A program made the translations under genes and the position numbers. The notes below the pieces were generated by a model that was not told the origin of the DNA, ran no database searches, and saw only the letters and a program-made list of their open reading frames with translations. Positions 50,641-58,623 of a stretch of DNA of 63,331 bases are shown here, piece by piece; the stretch's first letter is position 1; every line of letters begins with the position of its first letter. This stretch comes from a virus. The DNA lies in IMG/VR virus record IMGVR_UViG_3300021964_000059, positions 1 through 63,331 of that record; one strand, given 5' to 3'.

Positions 50641-51332
50641 GTGTATAATTCCTTAATGTATTGCTTTTTTCCACCAGTATAATGTACAAAATTTATTTCT
50701 TCTGGTATGAATCCTTCATTGAATCTCATTCGAGGAAAGCAGTTCCATTTCAATGGTAGTTCCTTATAGTTCAGGTGTTTGATGATCTGTCCGTTGAAAT
50801 ATGGTTGATCAAGAGAAAAATGATCAACGTTCTTTATCCACTCGGTGCACGGCAAGAATTTTTCTTTTGCTTTATTCAGTCCTTCTCTCGACCAAAGCAT
50901 TACACCACTATTGAACATTAAATATTCAGCTTTCACTGTCTGAGGTTGAATAAATGGTATATTATATACCTTTGTGATAAGCTCCCAGGTATTAACATAT
51001 TCTGGTTTCATGAATAGAGGTTCAACCTTCATTCCATTTGCTCGATGCTCTGGGACTAGAGCAGCGTCCTCAATCTCTATATCAAAAATGTTTTCAATAA
51101 AGTTTTCAACAATAACATCGGTGTCAACATATAATACTCGATCATAATATTTAAATGTATCGAGGTAGATCATCTTGAGCTTTTCGAAGTAGTGGTTATT
51201 GCAGAATTCATATTTTTCGAAGAAGAAATAATCTGCGCCAGTTACTTCTGCATACTTTTTAAATTTTTGTTGACTGATACCTACCCACTCTGGTTTTGGG
51301 CCCATATGATATTGAAATATAGCTTTCTTCAT
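50637..51332 (-). CDS. GT-A glycosyltransferase-like protein, 231 aa
   Basis: Start ATG 51332 overlaps the stop of the previous gene (ATGA). YYDRVLYVDTDVIVENFI holds the DTD (DxD) motif, MFNSGVMLWSREG is the acceptor strand, and SLDQPYFNG completes the GT-A active-site layout. The N-terminus KKAIFQYHMGPKPEWVGISQ resembles the 257-aa neighbour at 52051, its paralogue. The ATGA stop also couples it to the sulfoquinovose synthase. Confidence 0.7.
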   Translation of the reverse strand: MKKAIFQYHMGPKPEWVGISQQKFKKYAEVTGADYFFFEKYEFCNNHYFEKLKMIYLDTFKYYDRVLYVDTDVIVENFIENIFDIEIEDAALVPEHRANGMKVEPLFMKPEYVNTWELITKVYNIPFIQPQTVKAEYLMFNSGVMLWSREGLNKAKEKFLPCTEWIKNVDHFSLDQPYFNGQIIKHLNYKELPLKWNCFPRMRFNEGFIPEEINFVHYTGGKKQYIKELYT

Positions 51333-52054
51333 CGAAAAGTTGATACCACAGACTTGTCTGGGTTTGCCCACCCAGAAATGCATCGATGGTTATTATCTCC
51401 ACTGAGTATTTGCCACCAACCATATTCAGCAGCAATTAATTTCTTTTCTTCGTGCAGCTTATATACCCGATCAATATCTAATAGATCGTTATGATGGATA
51501 ATCAATTGATCAAATAGAAAATGATTATGGTAGTTATTACCACGCTGCTCCTGTATCTTTGTAAATCCTGAATCACTAATCGAAAGACAGGCAAACCCTA
51601 TTGCTCTTTTATTTTGATAACTATCCTTGACATATTGTCCGAACATAGCCTGTCTATAGGTAAGAGTATCATATCTACACCTGACTATTATATCATACTT
51701 TTGTGGTAAAGTGCTAACTAATTTACAATGGGCAAGTATTTGTTTTGTTTGGTGAGAAGAAGTTTCCTTGAATTTTGGATTTATTTTTGCCTGACGAACT
51801 GCTTTAGCAAGTTTACCGGATTCCTTTGCAACTTCTATATCAATAAAGGGGTGGTAATGCATCTTCGGTTCGTCAAAGAATTCAACAGCAAAGTCTCGGA
51901 AGTACTTTTCAATAATGGACTCATATCCTTTCCATGATCCATAGTAAAAATCAGCATCAGGAAAGTTAATTTTGAGGTTGTCATAATTTCTTCTTAGGTC
52001 TCTGTTGTTTACTCCTGATCTGGGAGCACCAGAGACACATACTGCTACTTTCAT
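51329..52054 (-). CDS. Unknown glycan-cassette protein, 241 aa
   Basis: VAVCVSGAPRSGVNNRDLRR opens a fold seen in other phage proteins with FPDADFYYGSWKGYESI and later YDIIVRCRYDTLTYRQAMFG, perhaps a GT-like or sulfotransferase-like protein (a loop with Ser-Gly near a nucleotide). No catalytic residues can be assigned. It overlaps both neighbours and belongs to the cassette. Confidence 0.45.
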   Translation of the reverse strand: MKVAVCVSGAPRSGVNNRDLRRNYDNLKINFPDADFYYGSWKGYESIIEKYFRDFAVEFFDEPKMHYHPFIDIEVAKESGKLAKAVRQAKINPKFKETSSHQTKQILAHCKLVSTLPQKYDIIVRCRYDTLTYRQAMFGQYVKDSYQNKRAIGFACLSISDSGFTKIQEQRGNNYHNHFLFDQLIIHHNDLLDIDRVYKLHEEKKLIAAEYGWWQILSGDNNHRCISGWANPDKSVVSTFR

Positions 52055-52824
52055 CGTAAGTCTTTAAAGATCTTTGGTATTTGGTATCTACTGTCATTGA
52101 CATAATGTGCAAAGTTACAAGGATAATCCTCGTTTCTTGTTGGGAATCTATTCCATTCAATTCCAAGCTCAAGGACATCAAAATTGTGTCTACTCCACAT
52201 TGCGTTCATGTATGGCTGATCCAAACAATGTGAACTGTGGCCACCAACATTAACCCACTTCTTATCTAACCACGCATTTCTAAACTCGAACCATTCTTCA
52301 TGATCGACAAACAGTTCTCTTGCTTTTAGTCTAGCCTGCTTTGACCATAACATTACACCCGAGTTGATCATCCTCAAAGGAGCATTTGTACTCTTTGCTG
52401 GAATGATCGGAGCTCCAAAATGAGCAAATCTTTGAGTCAGTGGTCCTGATGGCTGCCAATTAATCTGAGCTGTAATGTCCGGGTGTCTATACTCAGGCCA
52501 ACCAGCAACATCGATTACAGGCAAGTTGAACACGTTTGCGTCCATGTTTTTTGGCATGACATCTACATCACAATACAGTACATTCTCATATTGATCAAAG
52601 ATAGGATCTTTAAATATTCTTGTCACTTCAAAATAATTGGAACGAGACTCAACAAATCTATCTGTCATGAAGTGATGATCAGCATCATGTTTCTTAGCAT
52701 ATTCTTTGAAGTGTGCAACTGAATATTCAGCCCACTCAGGCATTCCCTCTGTAGGATAATGTCTACTCTGCTTACCTATCCCATTATAGTTTAGATAATA
52801 TTGGAAGATTGCATTCTTAGCCAT
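52051..52824 (-). CDS. GT-A glycosyltransferase-like protein, 257 aa
   Basis: NVLYCDVDVMPKNMDANVFN supplies the DVD motif (DxD). INSGVMLWSKQARLKARE is the acceptor strand and DQPYMNAMW the distal motif, as in the paralogue at 50637. The N-terminus AIFQYYLNYNGIGKQSRHYP matches KKAIFQYHM there, so both arose by duplication. Start ATG 52824 overlaps the methyltransferase upstream. Confidence 0.7.
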   Translation of the reverse strand: MAKNAIFQYYLNYNGIGKQSRHYPTEGMPEWAEYSVAHFKEYAKKHDADHHFMTDRFVESRSNYFEVTRIFKDPIFDQYENVLYCDVDVMPKNMDANVFNLPVIDVAGWPEYRHPDITAQINWQPSGPLTQRFAHFGAPIIPAKSTNAPLRMINSGVMLWSKQARLKARELFVDHEEWFEFRNAWLDKKWVNVGGHSSHCLDQPYMNAMWSRHNFDVLELGIEWNRFPTRNEDYPCNFAHYVNDSRYQIPKIFKDLR

Positions 52825-53461
52825 TCTTTTTCAACTCTATAATAAAACTATCTGGCTCTCCAGTCTTTGATCTAAAGTCGTGTTCCGTCATTTCCAGATT
52901 ATATTGTTCTTTGAGATTGTTCAACGAGTTGATAAACATATCCTGTTGAAATTGATTATACCTCTCAGGATATTTTTGAATCCAGGCGTGCTTCATCTCA
53001 CCCATCGTCATTTTGTCAATCGGCCAAACATCTTCGATGACATACGTACCCCCGGCTGCAAGAAATGAAATAAAGTTTTCTAGTGTTTTCTTGTTTGCTT
53101 CTGGAAAATGAGCTCCGTCATCAATAATAATATCAAATTTGACATTGCCAAATAATTTCATTGCTTTAGCAACGGACTGACTATCCATAGAATTACATTG
53201 CGCAAATGCAACAGGATCATTAGCGGCAAACTTACTCTGACATTCTTCAATTGAGGCGCGTTGAAACAAATCAACTCCATACAAAGAAGCCTCTGGAATA
53301 CCCTCAAGAAATGCTTTGGTAGAATCTGCCCTGAACACACCAATCTCAAGAATATTGATTGGTTGACCACTATATACATCAATCAATGGTTGATAGAATA
53401 TATCGTAGCGATGCTTTCTACTTTTATCACAACCGTACTTATTAAATAATTCTTTAATCAT
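52817..53461 (-). CDS. Class I methyltransferase of the Methyltransf_24/TylF-like type, 214 aa
   Basis: NILEIGVFRADSTKAFLEG is motif I, followed by ASLYGVDLFQRASIEECQSK and FDIIIDDGAHFPEANKKTLE with the IIDDGAH signature typical of TylF / cephalosporin hydroxylase-like macrocin O-methyltransferases (a metal-dependent type). Such enzymes methylate sugars. Length is usual. Overlaps the downstream GT gene. Confidence 0.75.
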   Translation of the reverse strand: MIKELFNKYGCDKSRKHRYDIFYQPLIDVYSGQPINILEIGVFRADSTKAFLEGIPEASLYGVDLFQRASIEECQSKFAANDPVAFAQCNSMDSQSVAKAMKLFGNVKFDIIIDDGAHFPEANKKTLENFISFLAAGGTYVIEDVWPIDKMTMGEMKHAWIQKYPERYNQFQQDMFINSLNNLKEQYNLEMTEHDFRSKTGEPDSFIIELKKNG

Positions 53462-53464
53462 ATT

Positions 53465-54301
53465 TCATTTCCTATCTGTGTGCATTAACATGAACACGTT
53501 ATCCATCAAGTCTTGGTCAATTAATTTTTTAATCCACATTGGCTTATATTTAGCAAACGCTTTCTTAAAGAAAACAGGATCAATTCTCGTCTGAGATTCT
53601 AAAAAGCTTCCTCTGTCACCCTGAGGAGCATGAGTATTGTCTACGTTAATGATCTCAATCCTACAGTCGTCCTGAGTAATTAAATAGTAGAAAAATAAAA
53701 TGAAATCAAATGATTCGTATGTTAGTTTGGATCTGACATTTGGGTTGTCATAATCAATGTATTCCAGAAAGGCATAAAATCTATCGCGGTCATACACTGG
53801 AACATCATTGAACCAAATGTAGCTGTGGAAGTTATCAGTTATCCGTTTAATCTTCTCATAATCCTCTTGAATGAAAAATTCTCTAGCGGTCCGGTTGCCA
53901 ATCATGTCATTGATTCCTCGGTTAACTACCTTGCTTGCAGTATAGACCTTTTCATTGACTTGTTGTTTAAACAAAGCATCATAATCTTTATTCATAATAA
54001 ATTTTGAGTCAACATCAATAACGGCGGCATAATCAAAGTCAGTGTTATTGAATACCCATCGGGCTCCAAACAACTTCTTCTGGGTAATTGGTTTTGAACC
54101 AAGAAGCTTTTCTGTGCAGACAATAGACTGATATTTTAGGTGTTCTGTCTTAGATTCAAACAGATCCTTCTCATCTTTATTGGTGAATACAATAAACAGG
54201 TCTCTATCATCAAAGTGATTATTATATGATTGTATAAATTCAATCCCTCGATCCATGTGTTTTCCAACATGAATTGGTGCTACAAAACAAGAATTTTTCA
54301 T
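53465..54301 (-). CDS. GT-A-like glycosyltransferase, 278 aa
   Basis: FDYAAVIDVDSKFIMNKDYD contains DVD in a GT-A-type context. Pre-motif strand LFGARWVFNNT and later SKVVNRGINDMIGNRTAREF support a nucleotide-sugar fold. The C-terminal half (YDNPNVRSKLTYESFDFILF) differs from the other GT-A genes. Acceptor and donor unknown; the DxD is less convincing than in the neighbours. Confidence 0.5.
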   Translation of the reverse strand: MKNSCFVAPIHVGKHMDRGIEFIQSYNNHFDDRDLFIVFTNKDEKDLFESKTEHLKYQSIVCTEKLLGSKPITQKKLFGARWVFNNTDFDYAAVIDVDSKFIMNKDYDALFKQQVNEKVYTASKVVNRGINDMIGNRTAREFFIQEDYEKIKRITDNFHSYIWFNDVPVYDRDRFYAFLEYIDYDNPNVRSKLTYESFDFILFFYYLITQDDCRIEIINVDNTHAPQGDRGSFLESQTRIDPVFFKKAFAKYKPMWIKKLIDQDLMDNVFMLMHTDRK

Positions 54302-55644
54302 GTGTTATGCTTCAAATAAGTCTCTAAATCTTCTGGTGTTCCTAGACCCCACATACCAGATGCTGTGTATGTTCGAATCTCTTTACTATCTTCAATTGCC
54401 TCATTGAACACTGGACAAACGTAGAATTCGTTATTAACCCGAATATCTTTCTCAATCATCTGTTCAGCATACTTGACGAAGTCAGAGCCCTTCTTCCAAT
54501 AGTAGTATCCTACCGTAGCATTATCCGATATTGGTTTCTTTTCGGCAACCTCTGTTACACAACCTTTTTCATTTATTTTTGCAAATGACCATTTAGGATG
54601 TGTTGCCTTGAATGTAACAATACCACCATCAGCACTCTTTTCTTGCATGTTGTACATAAATTCAATTGGATCCCACTCGACATACTGATCGGAGTTGGCA
54701 AAAAATAATGGTCGGTCATTATTAATAAACTCTTTTGCAAGCAACGCTGTACATGCAGCTCCTTCAGTGATTCCATCAGTCTCTACTACTTTACAATCGG
54801 GTGCAATTAAGTTTAGCATTGTATCAAGCTGATATTTTTCTCTGTGCTCTTTTTGTACTACAAAGATATAATTAGCATCCAAGCCAAGATTGTCAACCAC
54901 AACCTGAATCATCGGTTTGCCATTTACATCAATTAGAGGTTTAGGGAATGTGTATCCGGCCTGAGCGAATCTACTTCCAGCTCCTGCCATCGGAATCAAA
55001 ACATTTAATTTATCATCAGACCATTTCTTTTGCATTGGTTCACCTTTCAAATGAGGAAATATTTTATTACAATTCACTTCATATGGATTTGCCACTCTGA
55101 TGTACTTAGCCCTTGACCTAGAGGCAGCTAATAGTCCCGGAGGAGAATCTTCTACAATCAAGGTTTCTTCGGGTAAGACACCCATCATAGACATTGCCTT
55201 CCAATAGATCTCAGGGTGTGGTTTGGAATTCTTGACGTCATCATTTGACAAAATAATCGAACAATGTTCAATCAAATCAGTCTTCGCTAAAGCTGTCAAA
55301 GCAGTACGACGAATAGAATTTGTACAAACACCAATCTTATAGTCGTTGATCTCAAGCTCTTCAAATAAGAACTTAATATCTCGGATTGGTTTAAGTTCAC
55401 TGAGCTTATCAATTGTCAGGGCTTGTTTCTTTTCAAAGATTGTTTGATGAAGATCGAGTGGAAGTCCTTTTGCATCAGAAAGCATGTCGAGCTTTTCGCG
55501 AGTCTTTCTACCATCGTAGATATTATGATGCTCATCATCTGTAATTGCATACTGAGGTCCAAGAGCCTCGTTGAGAGCTTCATAATGAATTTGTTTGGCA
55601 TCAATCAGTACACCATCCAAATCAAACAATACCAACTTGATCAC
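54298..55644 (-). CDS. HAD phosphatase/phosphomutase - nucleotidyltransferase fusion, 448 aa
   Basis: Residues 1-~205 are a HAD-superfamily domain with FDLDGVLIDA (Asp8, Asp10) and IVEDSPPGLLAAS (motif IV), of the beta-phosphoglucomutase/phosphatase type. Residues ~210-448 are a nucleotidyltransferase with LIPMAGAGSRFAQAGYTFPK, the KPLIDVNGKPMI core and WGLGTPEDLETY C-terminal element, as in glucose-1-phosphate uridylyl/thymidylyl transferases. This domain order in one chain could make sugar-1-phosphate and then an NDP-sugar. It would supply donors (for example UDP-glucose for the sulfoquinovose synthase), but the nucleotide specificity is not readable. Confidence 0.75.
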   Translation of the reverse strand: MIKLVLFDLDGVLIDAKQIHYEALNEALGPQYAITDDEHHNIYDGRKTREKLDMLSDAKGLPLDLHQTIFEKKQALTIDKLSELKPIRDIKFLFEELEINDYKIGVCTNSIRRTALTALAKTDLIEHCSIILSNDDVKNSKPHPEIYWKAMSMMGVLPEETLIVEDSPPGLLAASRSRAKYIRVANPYEVNCNKIFPHLKGEPMQKKWSDDKLNVLIPMAGAGSRFAQAGYTFPKPLIDVNGKPMIQVVVDNLGLDANYIFVVQKEHREKYQLDTMLNLIAPDCKVVETDGITEGAACTALLAKEFINNDRPLFFANSDQYVEWDPIEFMYNMQEKSADGGIVTFKATHPKWSFAKINEKGCVTEVAEKKPISDNATVGYYYWKKGSDFVKYAEQMIEKDIRVNNEFYVCPVFNEAIEDSKEIRTYTASGMWGLGTPEDLETYLKHNT

Positions 55645-56420
55645 ATCACGTCCTTCATTAGCTGAGTAACATTTTCTCCAGCACTTGGCAATTTATCTTT
55701 TAAGAAGAAATGTACAAAATGAGCCGAGGCTGGATCTTTAACTGCCGTATATAAGGCATTCCATCTCCAGTTCAGATGCTGCTGTTTCATTTTTTCTTTA
55801 CGGACCCAATAGTTCAAAAGTGTTTGATCTGTTGACCATTTCCATGGTCCTTGGCCATCCACAAAGTCTTTAAACTCGGGTCTTGTAATAAAGTCCTTTG
55901 CTGATTGATTGATATACTTATAGATTGATTTATTCATCATCATCAGACCCATGTTATAGAACTCAAATCCATGCTTACCCGGACTGAAGTCAACCTTACT
56001 GTGAAGGGATTGGTATTGCATTCTGGAATAGTTATCAATCTTTTGAGCATACCAAGGTTGGATAGGCATGTCGCGCTCGATTACTCCAGCAAAGTCTACA
56101 CTGGGATCAACGCTATCAAAAATATTAGGAGAATTAGGTCGAATCCAAATATCAGCGTCCACAATGCATATTTGATCATATCTGTCGAAGTAATCAAACG
56201 CATTTTCTTTTTCGTAGATTGGTAGGAACCCACCATGTTTTTCATAAGACTCTTTTGATCTATTTGTTGCAAAAACGTCTGGTTTGATTTTTAAGATCGG
56301 AGTTGTTTGAACTATATGATCAATACCGTGTTCTTGACAATACATTGCAACAGATGCTGTACAATGGTCATATAATCTAGAGGGTTTACCGACGTAAACC
56401 TGATATATCATTCGCTTCAT
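55641..56420 (-). CDS. GT-A glycosyltransferase-like protein, 259 aa
   Basis: First glycosyltransferase of the cassette. DQICIVDADIWIRPNSPNIF supplies DAD (DxD), with KHGFEFYNMGLMMMNKSIYK as acceptor strand and WSTDQTLLNYWVRK as the distal element. Start is ATG 56420 (MKRMIYQVYVGKPSRLYDHC), the ATG at 56411 being an alternative. Ends overlapping the HAD fusion gene (ATGA). Confidence 0.7.
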   Translation of the reverse strand: MKRMIYQVYVGKPSRLYDHCTASVAMYCQEHGIDHIVQTTPILKIKPDVFATNRSKESYEKHGGFLPIYEKENAFDYFDRYDQICIVDADIWIRPNSPNIFDSVDPSVDFAGVIERDMPIQPWYAQKIDNYSRMQYQSLHSKVDFSPGKHGFEFYNMGLMMMNKSIYKYINQSAKDFITRPEFKDFVDGQGPWKWSTDQTLLNYWVRKEKMKQQHLNWRWNALYTAVKDPASAHFVHFFLKDKLPSAGENVTQLMKDVM

Positions 56421-56424
56421 TCAA

Positions 56425-56595
56425 TTATCGCTTTTTCCATTCAACACATGTATATGTATAGTTGCCGTCAAGTTCACTTGTCATCATCTTACCGACTTCA
56501 CGACATTCATTCCAGCTTGTGTACCATCCTTGGTCATAAGCTATGACCTCCGGATTAGACCCGGAAGTCATTATCATAACCAAAAGTACCCACAC
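56425..56595 (-). CDS. Small exported-type protein with two cysteines, 56 aa
   Basis: Below the usual length cutoff. A GTG start at 56595 overlaps the stop of the EF-hand gene (TAGTG); a shorter start at ATG 56577 is possible. It begins with a short hydrophobic stretch (WVLLVMIM) and continues YDQGWYTSWNECREVGKMMT and CVEWKKR. It looks like a tiny exported or membrane-anchored protein with one disulfide. The reading frame is codon-sensible and fills an otherwise empty gap. It may be a spanin- or holin-associated peptide, but this is speculative. Confidence 0.5.
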   Translation of the reverse strand: MWVLLVMIMTSGSNPEVIAYDQGWYTSWNECREVGKMMTSELDGNYTYTCVEWKKR

Positions 56596-56927
56596 TATTT
56601 ACTTGCCTTTTTTCCTAATGCATCAGCACCAAAGAAAGCAGAAACTAAAACTGCGATTGACGCAAAGTAAGTTGGCGCAATATCAGCAATTAATTGTGCT
56701 GCTGTATCTAAACCAAATGCGGAAGTCAAGAAGATCCCGATTGGGTAAAGCAACAACCCAAATAATGCGAACCATGCCATTTTCCGAATAGCATCTCTTT
56801 GATTATCTGCATCTTCAAGTTCTTTACGTTTGAACTCAAGATACATCTGATGTTCTTCTGGTGTGACAATACCGTCACCATTACTATCAGCAGGATGGAA
56901 ACCTGCCTTTTCAATTTCTTCTGACAT
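56595..56927 (-). CDS. EF-hand membrane protein, holin-like, 110 aa
   Basis: Start ATG 56927 follows GAGAGGAGATGGAT; an ATG at 56933 is inside the ribosome site. N-terminal EF-hand loop ADSNGDGIVTPEE (residues ~13-25, Ca-binding DxNxDG...E) is followed by two predicted membrane helices (AWFALFGLLLYPIGIFLTSA and YFASIAVLVSAFFGADAL). A two-helix, late-expressed membrane protein fits a holin or pump-like role; calcium control would be unusual. First gene behind the late promoter at 56956, upstream of the glycan cassette. Confidence 0.6.
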   Translation of the reverse strand: MSEEIEKAGFHPADSNGDGIVTPEEHQMYLEFKRKELEDADNQRDAIRKMAWFALFGLLLYPIGIFLTSAFGLDTAAQLIADIAPTYFASIAVLVSAFFGADALGKKASK

Positions 56928-56954
56928 ATCCATCTCCTCTCATAGTGGATATGA

Positions 56955-57461
56955 CTATTTATACTTTAAGGCCTCTTCGAGCTGAACAAATAGGTACTCT
57001 TCCAAATCATCTTCATTAGCTTGATAGCGAATACCAATACCACCAGCATCGTTCCAACGCTTGATGTTGTCTGGTTTATCATCAATCAAAATGTTTGGAA
57101 GACCAGTAATACTTGAAGTTGCATACTTATGTTTGTTACTAGTAAAAATGCATTTTGAAACAGCTGGCATATACCCATTCTTTTCTAACCAGCGCCGCTT
57201 GTGGTAAGTTGAGTTTGCATAATCGTTACGAATCGGGGATGAACAAATACCCCAGTCTCCGTTGGACAACTCCCGAACAAAAGCAATCAATTGATCAGAC
57301 GTTTCGAATTTTTCTAAATTCTGAAAGAAGTCTGTATTACGAAGATCGATGATTCGCTCATCCACATCAAAAATATCTTTCCAGTGAAATGCCTTGAACT
57401 TCCGCTCTAAGCCACCAAAGAAGTCAGCGATGACTCCATCCATATCCACATATATTGTCAT
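56955..57461 (-). CDS. HAD-family 5'(3')-deoxyribonucleotidase-like protein, 168 aa
   Basis: Start ATG 57461 overlaps the upstream stop (TAATG) and follows AGAGGAAT. IYVDMDGVIADFF is HAD motif I (Asp nucleophile and DxD), GDWGICSSPIRNDYANS is the mid region, and LPNILIDDKPDNIKRW holds motif IV (IDD). This arrangement is that of the 5'(3')-deoxyribonucleotidase (NT5C) family. It could hydrolyse host dNMPs or recycle nucleotides. Confidence 0.7.
   Translation of the reverse strand: MTIYVDMDGVIADFFGGLERKFKAFHWKDIFDVDERIIDLRNTDFFQNLEKFETSDQLIAFVRELSNGDWGICSSPIRNDYANSTYHKRRWLEKNGYMPAVSKCIFTSNKHKYATSSITGLPNILIDDKPDNIKRWNDAGGIGIRYQANEDDLEEYLFVQLEEALKYK
56956..56963 (-). promoter_or_regulatory. Late promoter TATAAATA driving the glycan cassette
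   Basis: Exact TATAAATA on the minus strand, 29 bases upstream of the ATG at 56927 and inside the 3' end of the upstream gene. Same spacing as late promoters before virion genes. All genes from 56927 to 45689 follow in the same orientation with small gaps or overlaps. Confidence 0.75.
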
Positions 57462-57847
57462 TATTCCTCTCTTATCCATACTGAATCGGTAGCCAATCGA
57501 AAGCTACCGAGAAATTCAAAATTGTAACTTGGGCCCCATTCATCGGGCCCGACCATACTTACCCACGTCTCTCCATCATCTTTCTGATATAGATGATATG
57601 TCCTACCAACAATAGGACTAAATCGAATCGATGCACTATAGATTAATTCATTGTCAGCCGCAGTCACAACAAGTTTTTTAAACTCAGCTTCCAGCTCTTC
57701 GTACTTAGACTTAAGCTTGTTCTGTGCTTCTTTGACCTTGACTTCGCGATAGTCTTTTGTATCCGGAAGAGTGATAGCCGGAGCGGCAACATTATCTCCG
57801 TACGGCATTGTCATTTTATTATCTGCTACGCGATCAGGTTTTCTCAA
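57461..57847 (-). CDS. DUF2452-type conserved phage protein, 128 aa
   Basis: Matches the DUF2452 (PF10504) pattern: N-terminal TMPYGDNVAAPAITLPDTKD, the KxKYEELEAEFKKL helix and RFSPIVGRTYHLYQKDDGET ... GSFRLATDSVWI. The family occurs in phages and some bacteria and has no established function. Downstream neighbour is the HAD nucleotidase with TAATG overlap. Confidence 0.75.
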   Translation of the reverse strand: MRKPDRVADNKMTMPYGDNVAAPAITLPDTKDYREVKVKEAQNKLKSKYEELEAEFKKLVVTAADNELIYSASIRFSPIVGRTYHLYQKDDGETWVSMVGPDEWGPSYNFEFLGSFRLATDSVWIREE

Positions 57848-58110
57848 AATACATACCTCAATAGTGCCGTGAATAACATGAAACCCATTACTGAGTTAAG
57901 AAGAATCAAGGCTCGATCTTTCCAAGCAAGTGAAACATATAACCAACCCGTAGTCCCGATCCAGGAGAATAAGACATCATAGATTCGGGGAATCTCTTCA
58001 ACGGATCGACATGATACTGCAATCAAAACAAATACGGTTGAGATCCACTTAATATAGTAGACCCAACCTGTTGTCTTAATTAGTGTTATATCATCAGACA
58101 GCTTTTTCAA
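57844..58110 (-). CDS. Small membrane protein, 88 aa
   Basis: TTG start at 58110 with GAGGGG just before it; the longer frame to 58152 would run deep into the upstream gene. Three hydrophobic segments (VYYIKWISTVFVLIAVS; WIGTTGWLYVSLAW; LLNSVMGFMLFTALL). Similar small membrane proteins are scattered in T4-like phages. Function unknown. Confidence 0.55.
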   Translation of the reverse strand: MKKLSDDITLIKTTGWVYYIKWISTVFVLIAVSCRSVEEIPRIYDVLFSWIGTTGWLYVSLAWKDRALILLNSVMGFMLFTALLRYVF

Positions 58111-58318
58111 GGACTGACCCCTCAAGCTCTTTGATCCGCTTTGTAACCTCAATCTCTGAAATAATACTCATCTGACGAATAAAATCCATCTTTGCTGAGT
58201 GATAAGAATCCATGAACTGCTCAAGACGCTCTTTATCGGCAGTCGACAAATAACGTGAACGCTGAAGATACAAAAACTTGTTTACCATATTGTCTTCATC
58301 AAATCCAAAATTACTCAT
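58094..58318 (-). CDS. Small helical protein, 74 aa
   Basis: ATG 58318 preceded by GAGGAGATAGATT. Charged helix (LQRSRYLSTADKERLEQFMD and SEIEVTKRIKELEGSVLEKA). It overlaps the downstream membrane protein by 17 bases. No family recognised. Confidence 0.55.
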   Translation of the reverse strand: MSNFGFDEDNMVNKFLYLQRSRYLSTADKERLEQFMDSYHSAKMDFIRQMSIISEIEVTKRIKELEGSVLEKAV

Positions 58319-58329
58319 AATCTATCTCC

Positions 58330-58524
58330 TCAATCATACTGAGCCATGTACATTTCACCGTAGGCTTCCTCAGCCAAAGCGCGCTGCTCCAAGCGATCTT
58401 CAAACTCTGTGATTTCATCACAAACTGCGGAAAGCAGAGCTCGGACTGTAGAACGATCTACAACCTCATTGGCCAAGATCTTTGATAGTTCACCGCGAAG
58501 TGCATAAATATCGTTAATGTGCAT
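58330..58524 (-). CDS. Small early protein, 64 aa
   Basis: Start corrected to ATG 58524 (MHINDIYALRGELSKILANE): the first in-frame ATG lies in the leader, where GAATGAGGAG provides the Shine-Dalgarno. Helical, acidic, with EFEDRLEQRALAEEAYGEMY near the end. Early operon member; function unknown. Confidence 0.5.
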   Translation of the reverse strand: MHINDIYALRGELSKILANEVVDRSTVRALLSAVCDEITEFEDRLEQRALAEEAYGEMYMAQYD

Positions 58525-58549
58525 ATCAATCTCCTCATTCAATATAGAC

Positions 58550-58578
58550 ATTATCCTTTATTCTGAGGGAAAGTAAAC
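58550..58578 (-). promoter_or_regulatory. Early promoter (GTTTAC-17-GATAAT)
   Basis: Minus strand GATAAT (58550-58555) with GTTTAC (58573-58578) exactly 17 bp upstream. The shared leader follows, with a GAATGAGGAG ribosome site. Confidence 0.65.
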
Positions 58579-58623
58579 ACCTTTTTGGATAAAAAATAAT
58601 TTAATTATATGAAGAGGTTATTA

